A stretch of 64,000 bases of DNA from Pseudonocardia oceani (GTDB lineage: Bacteria; Actinomycetota; Actinomycetes; Mycobacteriales; Pseudonocardiaceae), in assembly GCF_019263585.2 (NCBI RefSeq), contig NZ_JADQDF010000001.1, forward strand, positions 5,218,501 through 5,282,500. The letters are read 5' to 3'. This document shows, piece by piece, positions 24,750 to 32,123 of this stretch. Numbering within the stretch: the stretch's first letter is position 1; each line of letters opens with the position of its first letter. The position numbers and the translations under genes were made by a program. The notes under the pieces are model-generated. The model saw only the letters and a program-made list of their open reading frames with translations, did no database searches and was not told the DNA's origin.

Positions 24750-26357
24750 ATGACCGGCTGGGAGGCGGAGGCCGACCTCGTCGTCGTCGGGTCGGGTGTC
24801 GCGGGGCTCACCGCCGCGCTCGACGCCGCCGCGGCGGGCCTGCGGGTCGTCGTCGTCACCAAGGACGCGGTCGACGCCGGGTCGACGCGCTGGGCGCAGG
24901 GCGGCGTCGCCGTCGTCGTCGGTGACGTGCCCGGCGACAGCGTCGAGGCCCACGTGGCCGACACCGTGGGGGCCGGCGGCGGGCTGTGCGACCCGGCGGC
25001 GGTCGCGTCGATCATCGCCGACGGCCCCGCGGCCGTCGCGCGGCTGCGGGAGCGGGGCGCGGTGTTCGACCGTGCAGATCAGGACGCGGGCCCCGACGGG
25101 CGGCTGGCGCGCACCCGGGAGGGCGGGCACTCCGCGTTCCGCGTGGTGCACGCCGGCGGCGACGCCACGGGCGCCGAGGTCGAGCGGGCACTGGTCTCCG
25201 CGGCGGGCGGGCTGCCGCTGCTCACCGGGCACGTGGCCGTCGACGCCCTGCGCACGCCCGACGGGCGGGTCACCGGACTGGCCCTGCTCGACGACGACGG
25301 GCGCCCCGGCGTCCTGCGCTCCCCGGCCGTGCTCCTCGCGACCGGAGGCTACGGCCAGCTCTACTCCTCGACGACCAACCCGGAGACGGCCACCGGCGAC
25401 GGCGTCGCGCTCGCGCTGCGCGCCGGGGCCTCGGCGGCCGACCTGGAGTTCGTGCAGTTCCACCCGACCGTCCTCTACACGGGGCCGGCCGTCGGGCGGC
25501 GCCCGCTGGTCACCGAGGCCGTGCGCGGCGAGGGCGCGGTGCTGCTCGACCGCGCCGGGCGCCGGTTCATGACCGGCGTGCACCCGCTGGCCGACCTCGC
25601 GCCCCGCGACGTCGTGGCCGCGGCCATCACCCGGCGCCTGACCGAGACCGGCACCGCGTGCGTCTACCTCGACGCCCGCGCGCTCGACGGCTTCGCCGCC
25701 CGCTTCCCGACGGTGTACGCGGCGTGCCGCGCGGCGGGGATCGACCCGGTGCGCGAGCCCATCCCGGTCACCCCGGCCGCGCACTACGCGTGCGGCGGGA
25801 TCGTCACCGACGGGCACGGCCGCACCGCGGTGCCCGGCCTGTGGGCGGCGGGGGAGGTGGCGCGGACCGGGTTGCACGGAGCGAACCGGCTGGCGTCGAA
25901 CAGCCTGCTCGAAGGTCTCGTGATGGGGGCGCGGGCGGCGGCGTCCGTGGTTCAGGAAAGCCACGTTCCTGCCACCACGTTGCGGGAAAGTGGCTTTCCT
26001 GCAACGGCCGCGGCCCCCGCCGTCCCCCTAGCCGACCGCACCACCGTGCAGCGCGCCATGACCTCCGCCGCCGGCGTCGGCCGCGACGGCGCCGGCCTCG
26101 CCGCCGCCTCGGACGCCGTGGAGGCCGCCACCGCGCTCGCCGTCCCGATCGACCGGGCCGGCGTCGAGGACGCCGCGCTCACCCTGCTCGCCCAGGCCGT
26201 CCTGGCCGCCGCGGGCACCCGCACCGAGAGCCGGGGCTGCCACGTGCGCACCGACTTCCCCGCCCGCGACGACGTGTGGCAGCGCGCGAGCCTCGAGGTC
26301 GTGCTCGACGAGGCCGGGCGACCGGTCGTGCGCGCCGGGAAGAAGGTGGCGGCATGA
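24750..26357 (+). CDS. nadB: L-aspartate oxidase
   Basis: NadB oxidises L-aspartate to iminoaspartate with FAD, feeding NadA. The 535-residue flavoprotein has the FAD loop VVVGSGVAGLTAALDAAAAG, STRWAQGGVAVVV, ATGGYGQLYSSTTNPETATGDGVALALRAGA, PVTPAAHYACGGIVTD and GANRLASNSLLEGLVMGARAA, all diagnostic of this succinate-dehydrogenase-like family. Residues about 402-418 are encoded by a 49-bp inverted-repeat element (see repeat at 25953). They sit between the FAD domain and the C-terminal helical domain, a surface linker where an insertion could be tolerated. ATG 24750 follows GGAGGT. It overlaps nadC by 4 bp. Confidence 0.95.
   Translation: MTGWEAEADLVVVGSGVAGLTAALDAAAAGLRVVVVTKDAVDAGSTRWAQGGVAVVVGDVPGDSVEAHVADTVGAGGGLCDPAAVASIIADGPAAVARLRERGAVFDRADQDAGPDGRLARTREGGHSAFRVVHAGGDATGAEVERALVSAAGGLPLLTGHVAVDALRTPDGRVTGLALLDDDGRPGVLRSPAVLLATGGYGQLYSSTTNPETATGDGVALALRAGASAADLEFVQFHPTVLYTGPAVGRRPLVTEAVRGEGAVLLDRAGRRFMTGVHPLADLAPRDVVAAAITRRLTETGTACVYLDARALDGFAARFPTVYAACRAAGIDPVREPIPVTPAAHYACGGIVTDGHGRTAVPGLWAAGEVARTGLHGANRLASNSLLEGLVMGARAAASVVQESHVPATTLRESGFPATAAAPAVPLADRTTVQRAMTSAAGVGRDGAGLAAASDAVEAATALAVPIDRAGVEDAALTLLAQAVLAAAGTRTESRGCHVRTDFPARDDVWQRASLEVVLDEAGRPVVRAGKKVAA
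25953..26001. repeat. Palindromic element in frame inside nadB
   Basis: Perfect 12-bp terminal inverted repeats CAGGAAAGCCAC and GTGGCTTTCCTG enclose a further imperfect pair (TTCCTGC/GCGGGAA). It keeps the nadB frame and encodes the residues QESHVPATTLRESGFPA, a sequence not typical of NadB. Confidence 0.8.
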
Positions 26358-27217
26358 GCAGCACCACCACCGCGGGTCCCGACCTCGACGACCTGCGCCG
26401 CGTCGTCGCCACCGCCCTGGAGGAGGACCTGCGCTACGGCCCCGACGCCACCACCGAGGCGACGGTCCCGGCCGGCGCGATCGCCGTCGGCGCGTTCGCC
26501 GCGCGACGCCCGGGCGTGCTCGCCGGGGTCCCGGCCGTGCTCGCGGTGCTCGACGCCGTCGTCGGCGACCACGAGGTGCTCTCCACGGCCGCCGACGGCG
26601 ACCGGGTCGGCCCCGGGGACGCCGCGCTCACCGTGCGCGCCCCCGTCCGCACCTTCCTCACCGCCGAGCGCACCGCGCTCAACCTGCTGTGCCACCTCTC
26701 CGGCGTGGCGACGGCCACCGCGGCCTGGGTCGACGCCGTCGCCGGCACCGGCGCGCGCATCCGCGACACCCGCAAGACCCTGCCCGGGCTGCGGCTGCTG
26801 GAGAAGTACGCCGTGCGCTGCGGCGGGGGCGTCAACCACCGCCTCGGGCTCGGCGACGCCGTGCTGATCAAGGACAACCACGTGGCCGCGGCCGGGTCGG
26901 TCGGGGCGGCGCTGCGGGCGGCGCGGGAGCGGGCGCCGCAGCTGCCCTGCGAGGTGGAGGTCGACTCGCTCGACCAGCTCGACGAGGTGCTCGCCCTGGG
27001 TGCGGAGCTCGTGCTGCTCGACAACTTCACCGTCGAGCAGACCGCGGAGGCCGTCCGGCGGCGGGGGAGCCTGCCCACCGGGCTGGAGTCCTCGGGCGGG
27101 CTGGCGCTGGAGAACGCCGCCGCGTACGCGCGCACCGGCGTCGACTTCCTCGCCGTCGGTGCCCTCACCCACTCCGTCACGGCGCTCGACCTGGGGCTGG
27201 ACCTGCTTCCCGCCTGA
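26354..27217 (+). CDS. nadC: Nicotinate-nucleotide pyrophosphorylase (quinolinate phosphoribosyltransferase)
   Basis: NadC converts quinolinate and PRPP to nicotinate mononucleotide with loss of CO2, completing the de novo branch. The 287-residue protein has the family motifs LLCHLSGVATATAAWV, DTRKTLPGLRLLEKYAVRCGGGVNHRLGL and DAVLIKDNH. They carry the arginines, histidine and lysines that bind quinolinate and PRPP. VEVDSLDQLDEVLALGAELVLLDNF and LESSGGLALENAAAYA follow. The ATG overlaps the nadB stop by 4 bp. It is the last gene of nadABC. Confidence 0.95.
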   Translation: MSSTTTAGPDLDDLRRVVATALEEDLRYGPDATTEATVPAGAIAVGAFAARRPGVLAGVPAVLAVLDAVVGDHEVLSTAADGDRVGPGDAALTVRAPVRTFLTAERTALNLLCHLSGVATATAAWVDAVAGTGARIRDTRKTLPGLRLLEKYAVRCGGGVNHRLGLGDAVLIKDNHVAAAGSVGAALRAARERAPQLPCEVEVDSLDQLDEVLALGAELVLLDNFTVEQTAEAVRRRGSLPTGLESSGGLALENAAAYARTGVDFLAVGALTHSVTALDLGLDLLPA

Positions 27218-27382
27218 CCGGAGGTGCGGGGCGTGAGGCGTGGGCGACGCCACGTCCCGCGGATGGGGTTGATCCGGGCCCGGCGGGGAACAATGACGGT
27301 GGGTACACGTCGACGACGACTTCCACCACACCCTCCGTTGTACTTCCCCGGTCTGCGCCGGGACGGCCGGGCTGGAGTTGCC

Positions 27383-27601
27383 ATGACCATGATCTGCGAA
27401 CGCTGCTACGCCCCCATCGGGGAGGGCGAGTCCCTCGTGCGCCTGGCGCACATCGACCAGGCCCACCAGGACGGCAGCGTCGACTGGGTGTACGCCTACG
27501 TGCACCTCACCGCCTGCGTCACGCCGCGTCCGGCCGCGCACGAGCGCCCCGACACCGGTGAGTGGGACGCGGCCCGCGGGATCCGCGGCCTGCGCCGCTG
27601 A
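27383..27601 (+). CDS. Small protein of unknown function
   Basis: This is a 72-residue protein starting MTMICERCYAPIGEGESLV. The single CxxC (C5 and C8) and a third cysteine at about residue 44 could form half of a zinc ribbon. The middle, AHIDQAHQDGSVDWVYAYVHLTACV, has a predicted beta character. I chose ATG 27383 because GGAG lies 8 nt upstream; ATG 27389 is also possible. The frame is open for 159 bp upstream but that part is Arg-rich and not protein-like. It sits between nadC and hisD, transcribed with both; function unknown. Confidence 0.6.
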   Translation: MTMICERCYAPIGEGESLVRLAHIDQAHQDGSVDWVYAYVHLTACVTPRPAAHERPDTGEWDAARGIRGLRR

Positions 27602-27651
27602 GACCGGCACCACCCGGGGCGCCGCCGGACGACGCCGTCGGACCCGCGCCG

Positions 27652-27657
27652 TAGGCT
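27652..27657 (+). promoter_or_regulatory. -10 box (TAGGCT), hisD operon
   Basis: TAGGCT ends 6 nt before the hisD ATG, giving a leaderless hisD-hisC-hisB transcript. Confidence 0.6.
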
Positions 27658-27663
27658 GGCGGC

Positions 27664-28983
27664 ATGCTCCGCCGGACCGACCTGCGCGCCCACCCGCTGC
27701 CCTCCACCACCGCGCTGCGGGGGCTGCTGCCCCGCACCGAGACCGACGTCGACGCCGTGCTGCACCAGGTGCGGCCCATCGTCGACGCGGTCCGCGAACG
27801 CGGGGTCGACGCCGCGCTGGAGTTCGCCGAGCGCTTCGACAAGGTCCGGCCCTCCGCGGTCCGGGTCCCCGCGGCCACGCTGCGCGGCGCCCTGTCCGCC
27901 CTCGACGACGGCGTGCGTGCCGCGCTGGAGACCTCGATCGAGCGGGCCCGCAAGGTCCACGCCGACCAGCGCCGCACCGACATCGTCACCACGGTGGTCC
28001 CCGGCGGCACCGTCACCGAGCGGTTCGTGCCGGTCCGCCGCGTCGGGCTCTACGTCCCCGGCGGCCGCGCGGTCTACCCGTCCAGCGTCGTGATGAACGT
28101 CGTGCCCGCGCAGGAGGCGGGCGTCGAGTCGCTCGTCGTCGCCTCCCCGCCGCAGGCCGAGCACGGCGGGCTCCCGCACCCCACGATCCTCGCGGCGTGC
28201 GCGCTGCTCGGCGTCGACGAGGTCTGGGCGGCCGGCGGGGCGCAGGGCATCGCGCTGCTCGCCCACGGCGGCACCGACACCGACGGCACCGAGCTCGAGG
28301 TCGTCGACGTCGTCACCGGCCCGGGCAACGTCTACGTCACCGCGGCCAAGCGCCTGCTGCGCGGGCTCATCGGGATCGACGCGGAGGCGGGGACCACCGA
28401 GATCGCGGTGCTCGCCGACGAGTCGGCCGACCCCGTGCACGTCGCCGCGGACCTCATCTCGCAGGCCGAGCACGATCCTGCGGCCGCGTCGGTGCTGGTC
28501 ACCACGTCCGACGCGCTGGCCGACGCCGTCGACGCCGAGCTGGCCCGGCAGGTGCCCGAGACCAAGCACAGCGAGCGGATCCGCACGGCGCTCACGGGCC
28601 CGCAGTCGGGCACCGTGCTGGTGTCCGACCTCGACGACGGGGTCGCCGTGGTCGACGCCTACGCCGCCGAGCACCTGGAGATCCAGACCGTCGACGCGCG
28701 GGCGGTGGCGCGGCGCGTCCGCAACGCCGGGGCGGTCTTCGTCGGACCGTGGTCGCCGGTCAGCCTGGGCGACTACTGCGCCGGCTCCAACCACGTGCTG
28801 CCCACCGGCGGGTGCGCGCGGCACTCGGCCGGGCTGTCGGTGCAGACGTTCCTGCGCGGCGTGCACGTCGTCGACTACTCGGAGGAGGCGCTGCGCGACG
28901 TCGCCGATGCCGTCGTCGTGCTGTCGGGGGCCGAGGACCTGCCGGCGCACGGGCAGGCCGTGACGGCGAGGTTCCGGTCGTGA
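27664..28983 (+). CDS. hisD: Histidinol dehydrogenase
   Basis: HisD oxidises histidinol to histidine in two NAD-dependent steps, the end of the pathway. The 439-residue zinc enzyme shows VPVRRVGLYVPGGRAVYPSSVVMNVVPAQEAGV, AGGAQGIALLAHGG, DVVTGPGNVYVTAAKRLL, ISQAEHDPAAASVLVT and AEHLEIQT. SLGDYCAGSNHVLPTGGCAR carries zinc and substrate contacts. The length is normal. It is the first gene of hisD-hisC-hisB with 4-bp overlaps. Confidence 0.96.
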   Translation: MLRRTDLRAHPLPSTTALRGLLPRTETDVDAVLHQVRPIVDAVRERGVDAALEFAERFDKVRPSAVRVPAATLRGALSALDDGVRAALETSIERARKVHADQRRTDIVTTVVPGGTVTERFVPVRRVGLYVPGGRAVYPSSVVMNVVPAQEAGVESLVVASPPQAEHGGLPHPTILAACALLGVDEVWAAGGAQGIALLAHGGTDTDGTELEVVDVVTGPGNVYVTAAKRLLRGLIGIDAEAGTTEIAVLADESADPVHVAADLISQAEHDPAAASVLVTTSDALADAVDAELARQVPETKHSERIRTALTGPQSGTVLVSDLDDGVAVVDAYAAEHLEIQTVDARAVARRVRNAGAVFVGPWSPVSLGDYCAGSNHVLPTGGCARHSAGLSVQTFLRGVHVVDYSEEALRDVADAVVVLSGAEDLPAHGQAVTARFRS

Positions 28984-30080
28984 ACGTCACCCTCGACCAG
29001 CTCCCGCTGCGCGACGACCTGCGCGGCAAGACGCCCTACGGCGCCCCCCAGCTCGACGTCGCGGTGCGGCTCAACACCAACGAGAACCCGTACCCGCCGC
29101 CGCCCGAGCTCGTCGCCGACGTCACCGCGGCCGCGCACGAGGCCGCCGCCGACCTGCACCGCTACCCCGACCGCGACGCGCTCGCGCTGCGCACCGACCT
29201 CGCCGCGTACCTGTCCGGCGCCACCGGCGTGGAGCTGACCAGCGCGAACGTGTGGGCGGCCAACGGGTCCAACGAGGTGCTGCAGCAGATCATGCAGTGC
29301 TTCGGCGGGCCCGGGCGCACGGCCGTGGGCTTCGAGCCGAGCTACTCGATGCACCCGATCATCGCCGCGGGCACCCGCACCGAGTGGCTGCCGGCGCCCC
29401 GGCGTCCCGACTTCTCCGTCGACGTCGCCGCCGCGGCCGCCGTCCTCAAGGAGCGCGCGCCCGACCTGGTGTTCCTGACCAGCCCGAACAACCCCACGGG
29501 CCAGTCGCTCGACCCGTCGGAGCTGGCGGTGCTGGTCGACGCCGCGCCGGGCATCGTGGTCGTCGACGAGGCGTACGCGGAGTTCTCCGACCGGCCCAGC
29601 GCCGTCGGCCTGCTCGCCACGCACGGCCACAAGCTCATCGTCAGCCGCACGATGAGCAAGGCGTTCGCCTTCGCCGGGGGCCGGCTGGGCTACCTCGCCG
29701 CGGCGCCCGCCGTCGTCGACGCGCTGCAGCTCGTCCGGCTGCCCTACCACCTCTCGGCGCTCACCCAGGCCGCCGCGCGGGCGTCGCTGCGCCACGCCGA
29801 GGCGACGCTCGGCTCGGTGGCGCTGCTGCGCGGGGAGCGCGACCGCGTCGTCGACGAGCTCACGAGCGCCGGCTACGACGTCGTGCCCAGCGACGCCAAC
29901 TTCGTGCTGTTCGGCTGCTTCACCGACGCCCCCCGCGCCTGGCGGGCGTTCCTGGACCGCGGTGTCCTGATCCGTGACGTCGGCATCCCGCACCGGCTGC
30001 GCGTCACGATCGGCACGCCCGAGGAGAACGACGCGTTCCTGCAGGTCGCGGTGGACGTCGTCACAGAGGAGCTGTCGTGA
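28980..30080 (+). CDS. hisC: Histidinol-phosphate aminotransferase
   Basis: HisC converts imidazole-acetol phosphate to histidinol phosphate using PLP and glutamate. The 366-residue class II (fold type I) aminotransferase has LNTNENPYPPP, WAANGSNEVLQQIMQCFGGPG, TSPNNPTGQ, VVVDEAYAEFS and SRTMSKAFAFAGGRLGY, the last with the PLP lysine. It begins at GTG overlapping the hisD stop by 4 bp and ends overlapping hisB. Related aminotransferases can accept aromatic keto acids, but position makes HisC clear. Confidence 0.95.
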   Translation: MNVTLDQLPLRDDLRGKTPYGAPQLDVAVRLNTNENPYPPPPELVADVTAAAHEAAADLHRYPDRDALALRTDLAAYLSGATGVELTSANVWAANGSNEVLQQIMQCFGGPGRTAVGFEPSYSMHPIIAAGTRTEWLPAPRRPDFSVDVAAAAAVLKERAPDLVFLTSPNNPTGQSLDPSELAVLVDAAPGIVVVDEAYAEFSDRPSAVGLLATHGHKLIVSRTMSKAFAFAGGRLGYLAAAPAVVDALQLVRLPYHLSALTQAAARASLRHAEATLGSVALLRGERDRVVDELTSAGYDVVPSDANFVLFGCFTDAPRAWRAFLDRGVLIRDVGIPHRLRVTIGTPEENDAFLQVAVDVVTEELS

Positions 30081-30676
30081 GTCGGATGGGCCGTGTCGAG
30101 CGGATCACCAAGGAGTCCACCGTCCTGGTCGAGATCGACCTCGACGGCACGGGCCGCACCGAGATCGGCACCGGCGTGCCGTTCTTCGACCACATGCTCG
30201 ACGCCTTCGGCAAGCACGGCGCGTTCGACCTCACGGTGCGCGCCACCGGCGACGTCGACCTCGACGCGCACCACACCGTCGAGGACACCGCGATCGTGCT
30301 GGGGCAGGCGATCCGCCAGGCGCTGGGCGACAAGTCCGGCATCCGCCGCTTCGGCGACGCGTGGATCCCGATGGACGAGGCGCTGGCCCAGGCCGTCGTC
30401 GACGTCTCGGGCCGGCCCTACACCGTGCACACCGGTGAGCCCGAGGTCATGCAGGGCTTCGTCGTCGGCGGGCACTACCCGACGGTGCTCAACCGGCACG
30501 TGTTCGAGTCGCTGGCCTTCCACGGCCACCTCGCCCTGCACGTCCGCGTGCTCGACGGCCGCGACCCCCACCACATCACCGAGGCCGAGTTCAAGGCCGT
30601 GGCCCGGGCCCTGCGGGCGGCGGTCGAGCCGGACGCGCGGATCACCGGGATCGCGTCGACGAAGGGCACGCTCTAG
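30077..30676 (+). CDS. hisB: Imidazoleglycerol-phosphate dehydratase
   Basis: HisB dehydrates imidazole glycerol phosphate to imidazole acetol phosphate. The 199-residue, single-domain form (no phosphatase fusion) has the two manganese-binding motifs: GTGVPFFDHMLDAFGKHG with DAHHTVEDTAIVLG, and HVRVLDGRDPHHITEAEFKAVARAL. It starts at GTG overlapping hisC by 4 bp. Histidinol-phosphate phosphatase must be encoded elsewhere, as in other actinobacteria. Confidence 0.96.
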   Translation: MSRMGRVERITKESTVLVEIDLDGTGRTEIGTGVPFFDHMLDAFGKHGAFDLTVRATGDVDLDAHHTVEDTAIVLGQAIRQALGDKSGIRRFGDAWIPMDEALAQAVVDVSGRPYTVHTGEPEVMQGFVVGGHYPTVLNRHVFESLAFHGHLALHVRVLDGRDPHHITEAEFKAVARALRAAVEPDARITGIASTKGTL

Positions 30677-30705
30677 CGGCCACAGGGCGCGGAGCGGCCG
30701 ACGGC

Positions 30706-30711
30706 TACCCT
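30706..30711 (+). promoter_or_regulatory. -10 box (TACCCT), hisH
   Basis: TACCCT ends 7 nt before the hisH ATG. Although hisH follows hisB by only 42 bp, it may have its own leaderless start. Confidence 0.5.
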
Positions 30712-30718
30712 GGGACCC

Positions 30719-31354
30719 ATGGCGCGGATCGTCGTACTGGACTACGGATCGGGGAACCTCCGCAGCGCGGAGCGCGCGCTGCGGCGGGTCGGGGCGGACG
30801 TCACCGTCACCGCCGACGCCGACGCCGCGCTGGAGGCCGACGGGCTCGTCGTGCCCGGGGTCGGGGCGTTCGCGGCGTGCATGAGCGGGCTGCAGGCGAT
30901 CGGCGGGCCGCGGATCATCGAGCGCCGCCTCGCCGGTGGGCGGCCGGTGCTCGGGATCTGCGTCGGCATGCAGGTGCTGTTCGACCTGGGTGTCGAGTGG
31001 GACGAGCGCACCGAGGGGTGCGGGCAGTGGCCGGGCACGGTCGAGCGCCTCAAGGCCGACGTCCTGCCGCACATGGGCTGGAACACCGTGCAGGCCCCGG
31101 TCGGGTCGGCGCTGTTCCACGGCCTCGACGCCGACACCCGCTTCTACTTCGTCCACTCCTTCGGCGTGCGCCGCTGGGAGATGACCGGGTCCGAGGTGCT
31201 GCGCCCGCCGCTGGTCACCTGGGCCCACCACGGCGAGGACTTCGTGGCGGCCGTCGAGAACGGCGCGCTCGCCGCCACGCAGTTCCACCCGGAGAAGTCC
31301 GGCGACGCCGGGGCGGCCGTGCTGCAGAACTGGCTGCGCGACGTCGTCGGCTGA
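30719..31354 (+). CDS. hisH: Imidazole glycerol phosphate synthase, glutaminase subunit
   Basis: HisH releases ammonia from glutamine and channels it to HisF. The 211-residue class I amidotransferase contains VVLDYGSGNLRSAERAL and VPGVGAF. The nucleophile C81 is in LGICVGMQVLFD, and the catalytic H190 and E192 are in QFHPEKSG. All triad residues are present. Its partner hisF is not adjacent but lies at 34770, beyond an inserted SDR pseudogene, a kinase gene and hisA. The stop abuts the stop of the opposing SDR pseudogene. Confidence 0.95.
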   Translation: MARIVVLDYGSGNLRSAERALRRVGADVTVTADADAALEADGLVVPGVGAFAACMSGLQAIGGPRIIERRLAGGRPVLGICVGMQVLFDLGVEWDERTEGCGQWPGTVERLKADVLPHMGWNTVQAPVGSALFHGLDADTRFYFVHSFGVRRWEMTGSEVLRPPLVTWAHHGEDFVAAVENGALAATQFHPEKSGDAGAAVLQNWLRDVVG

Positions 31355-32047
31355 TCAGCGGCCGGTGAACGCCCGCTCGCGCAGGTCGTAGCGCAGCTCG
31401 CGGCGCCCGTCGCGGATCCCGTCGACGACGAGCCCCACCAGTTCGTCGACGGTGGCGCCCGCCGCCATCGACGGGGCGGTGCCCTCGACCGCGCGGTCGG
31501 CGAGGCCGGTCTCGATGTGCGGGGGCCGGATGTCGAAGACGGTGACACCGGCGCGGCGCTGCTCCTGGCGCAGCGCGGTGAGTCACGCCGACAGCCCGGC
31601 CTTGCTCGCGGTGTAGGCGGCCATGCCGGCGGTGGGGTGGTCGGCGAGGATCGCGCTGAGCACCGCGACCGTGCCGTCGCCCTCCAGTCGCGGCACCGCC
31701 GCACGGACCATCGCCATCGGCGCCATCGTGTTGACCGTCAGCAGCTGCTCGGTGACGAGGTCGCCCGCCTGCTCCGCCGGCCCGAAGGCGGCGATCCCGA
31801 ACGCGACGACGAGCACGTCGAGGCCCCCGAGCAGCTCGGCCGCCTCGTCGACGACGGCGGCGCAGCGGTCGAGGTCGAGGGCGTCGAAGACCAGCGTGGG
31901 GGCGTCCAGGCCGACGGCGTCGAGCCGGCCCGCGTCGCGCCCGGCCAGCACCAGCCGTGCGCCGCGGGCGTCGAGCGCCCGCGCGATCGCCGCCCCCAGC
32001 ACGCCGCTCGCCCCGGCCACGAGCACACGGGCCCCGTCGAGTTCCAT
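31355..32047 (-). pseudogene. Short-chain dehydrogenase with an in-frame TGA
   Basis: The reading frame encodes a 230-residue classical SDR: MELDGARVLVAGASGVLGAAIARALDA (NAD(P)-binding TGxxxGxG-like loop), a central segment with VNTMAPMAMVRAAVP, and YTASKAGLSA (catalytic YxxxK). It is interrupted by TGA at 31583-31585 (codon 155). The same frame continues with LTALRQEQRRAGVTVFDIRPPHIETGLAD, the expected SDR C-terminal half, to a stop at 31355. In relatives the interrupted position is usually tryptophan (SAWLTALR), so TGG to TGA is the simplest explanation. A TAGCGT -10 box (32055-32060) and GAGGAG remain upstream, suggesting recent inactivation or a sequence error. Confidence 0.75.
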
Positions 32048-32123
32048 ACTCCTCACGCTAGGACCGAAACCTTCCGGGCGCGCGGCGACTCCTCCCCGGT
32101 GGAGCGACGAGGGAGTGGTGGGC

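Noticed and set aside
31583..31585. TGA in the SDR gene as a selenocysteine codon
   Set aside because: The position matches a tryptophan next to the YxxxK motif in relatives, no SECIS-like hairpin is evident, and SDRs are not known selenoproteins.
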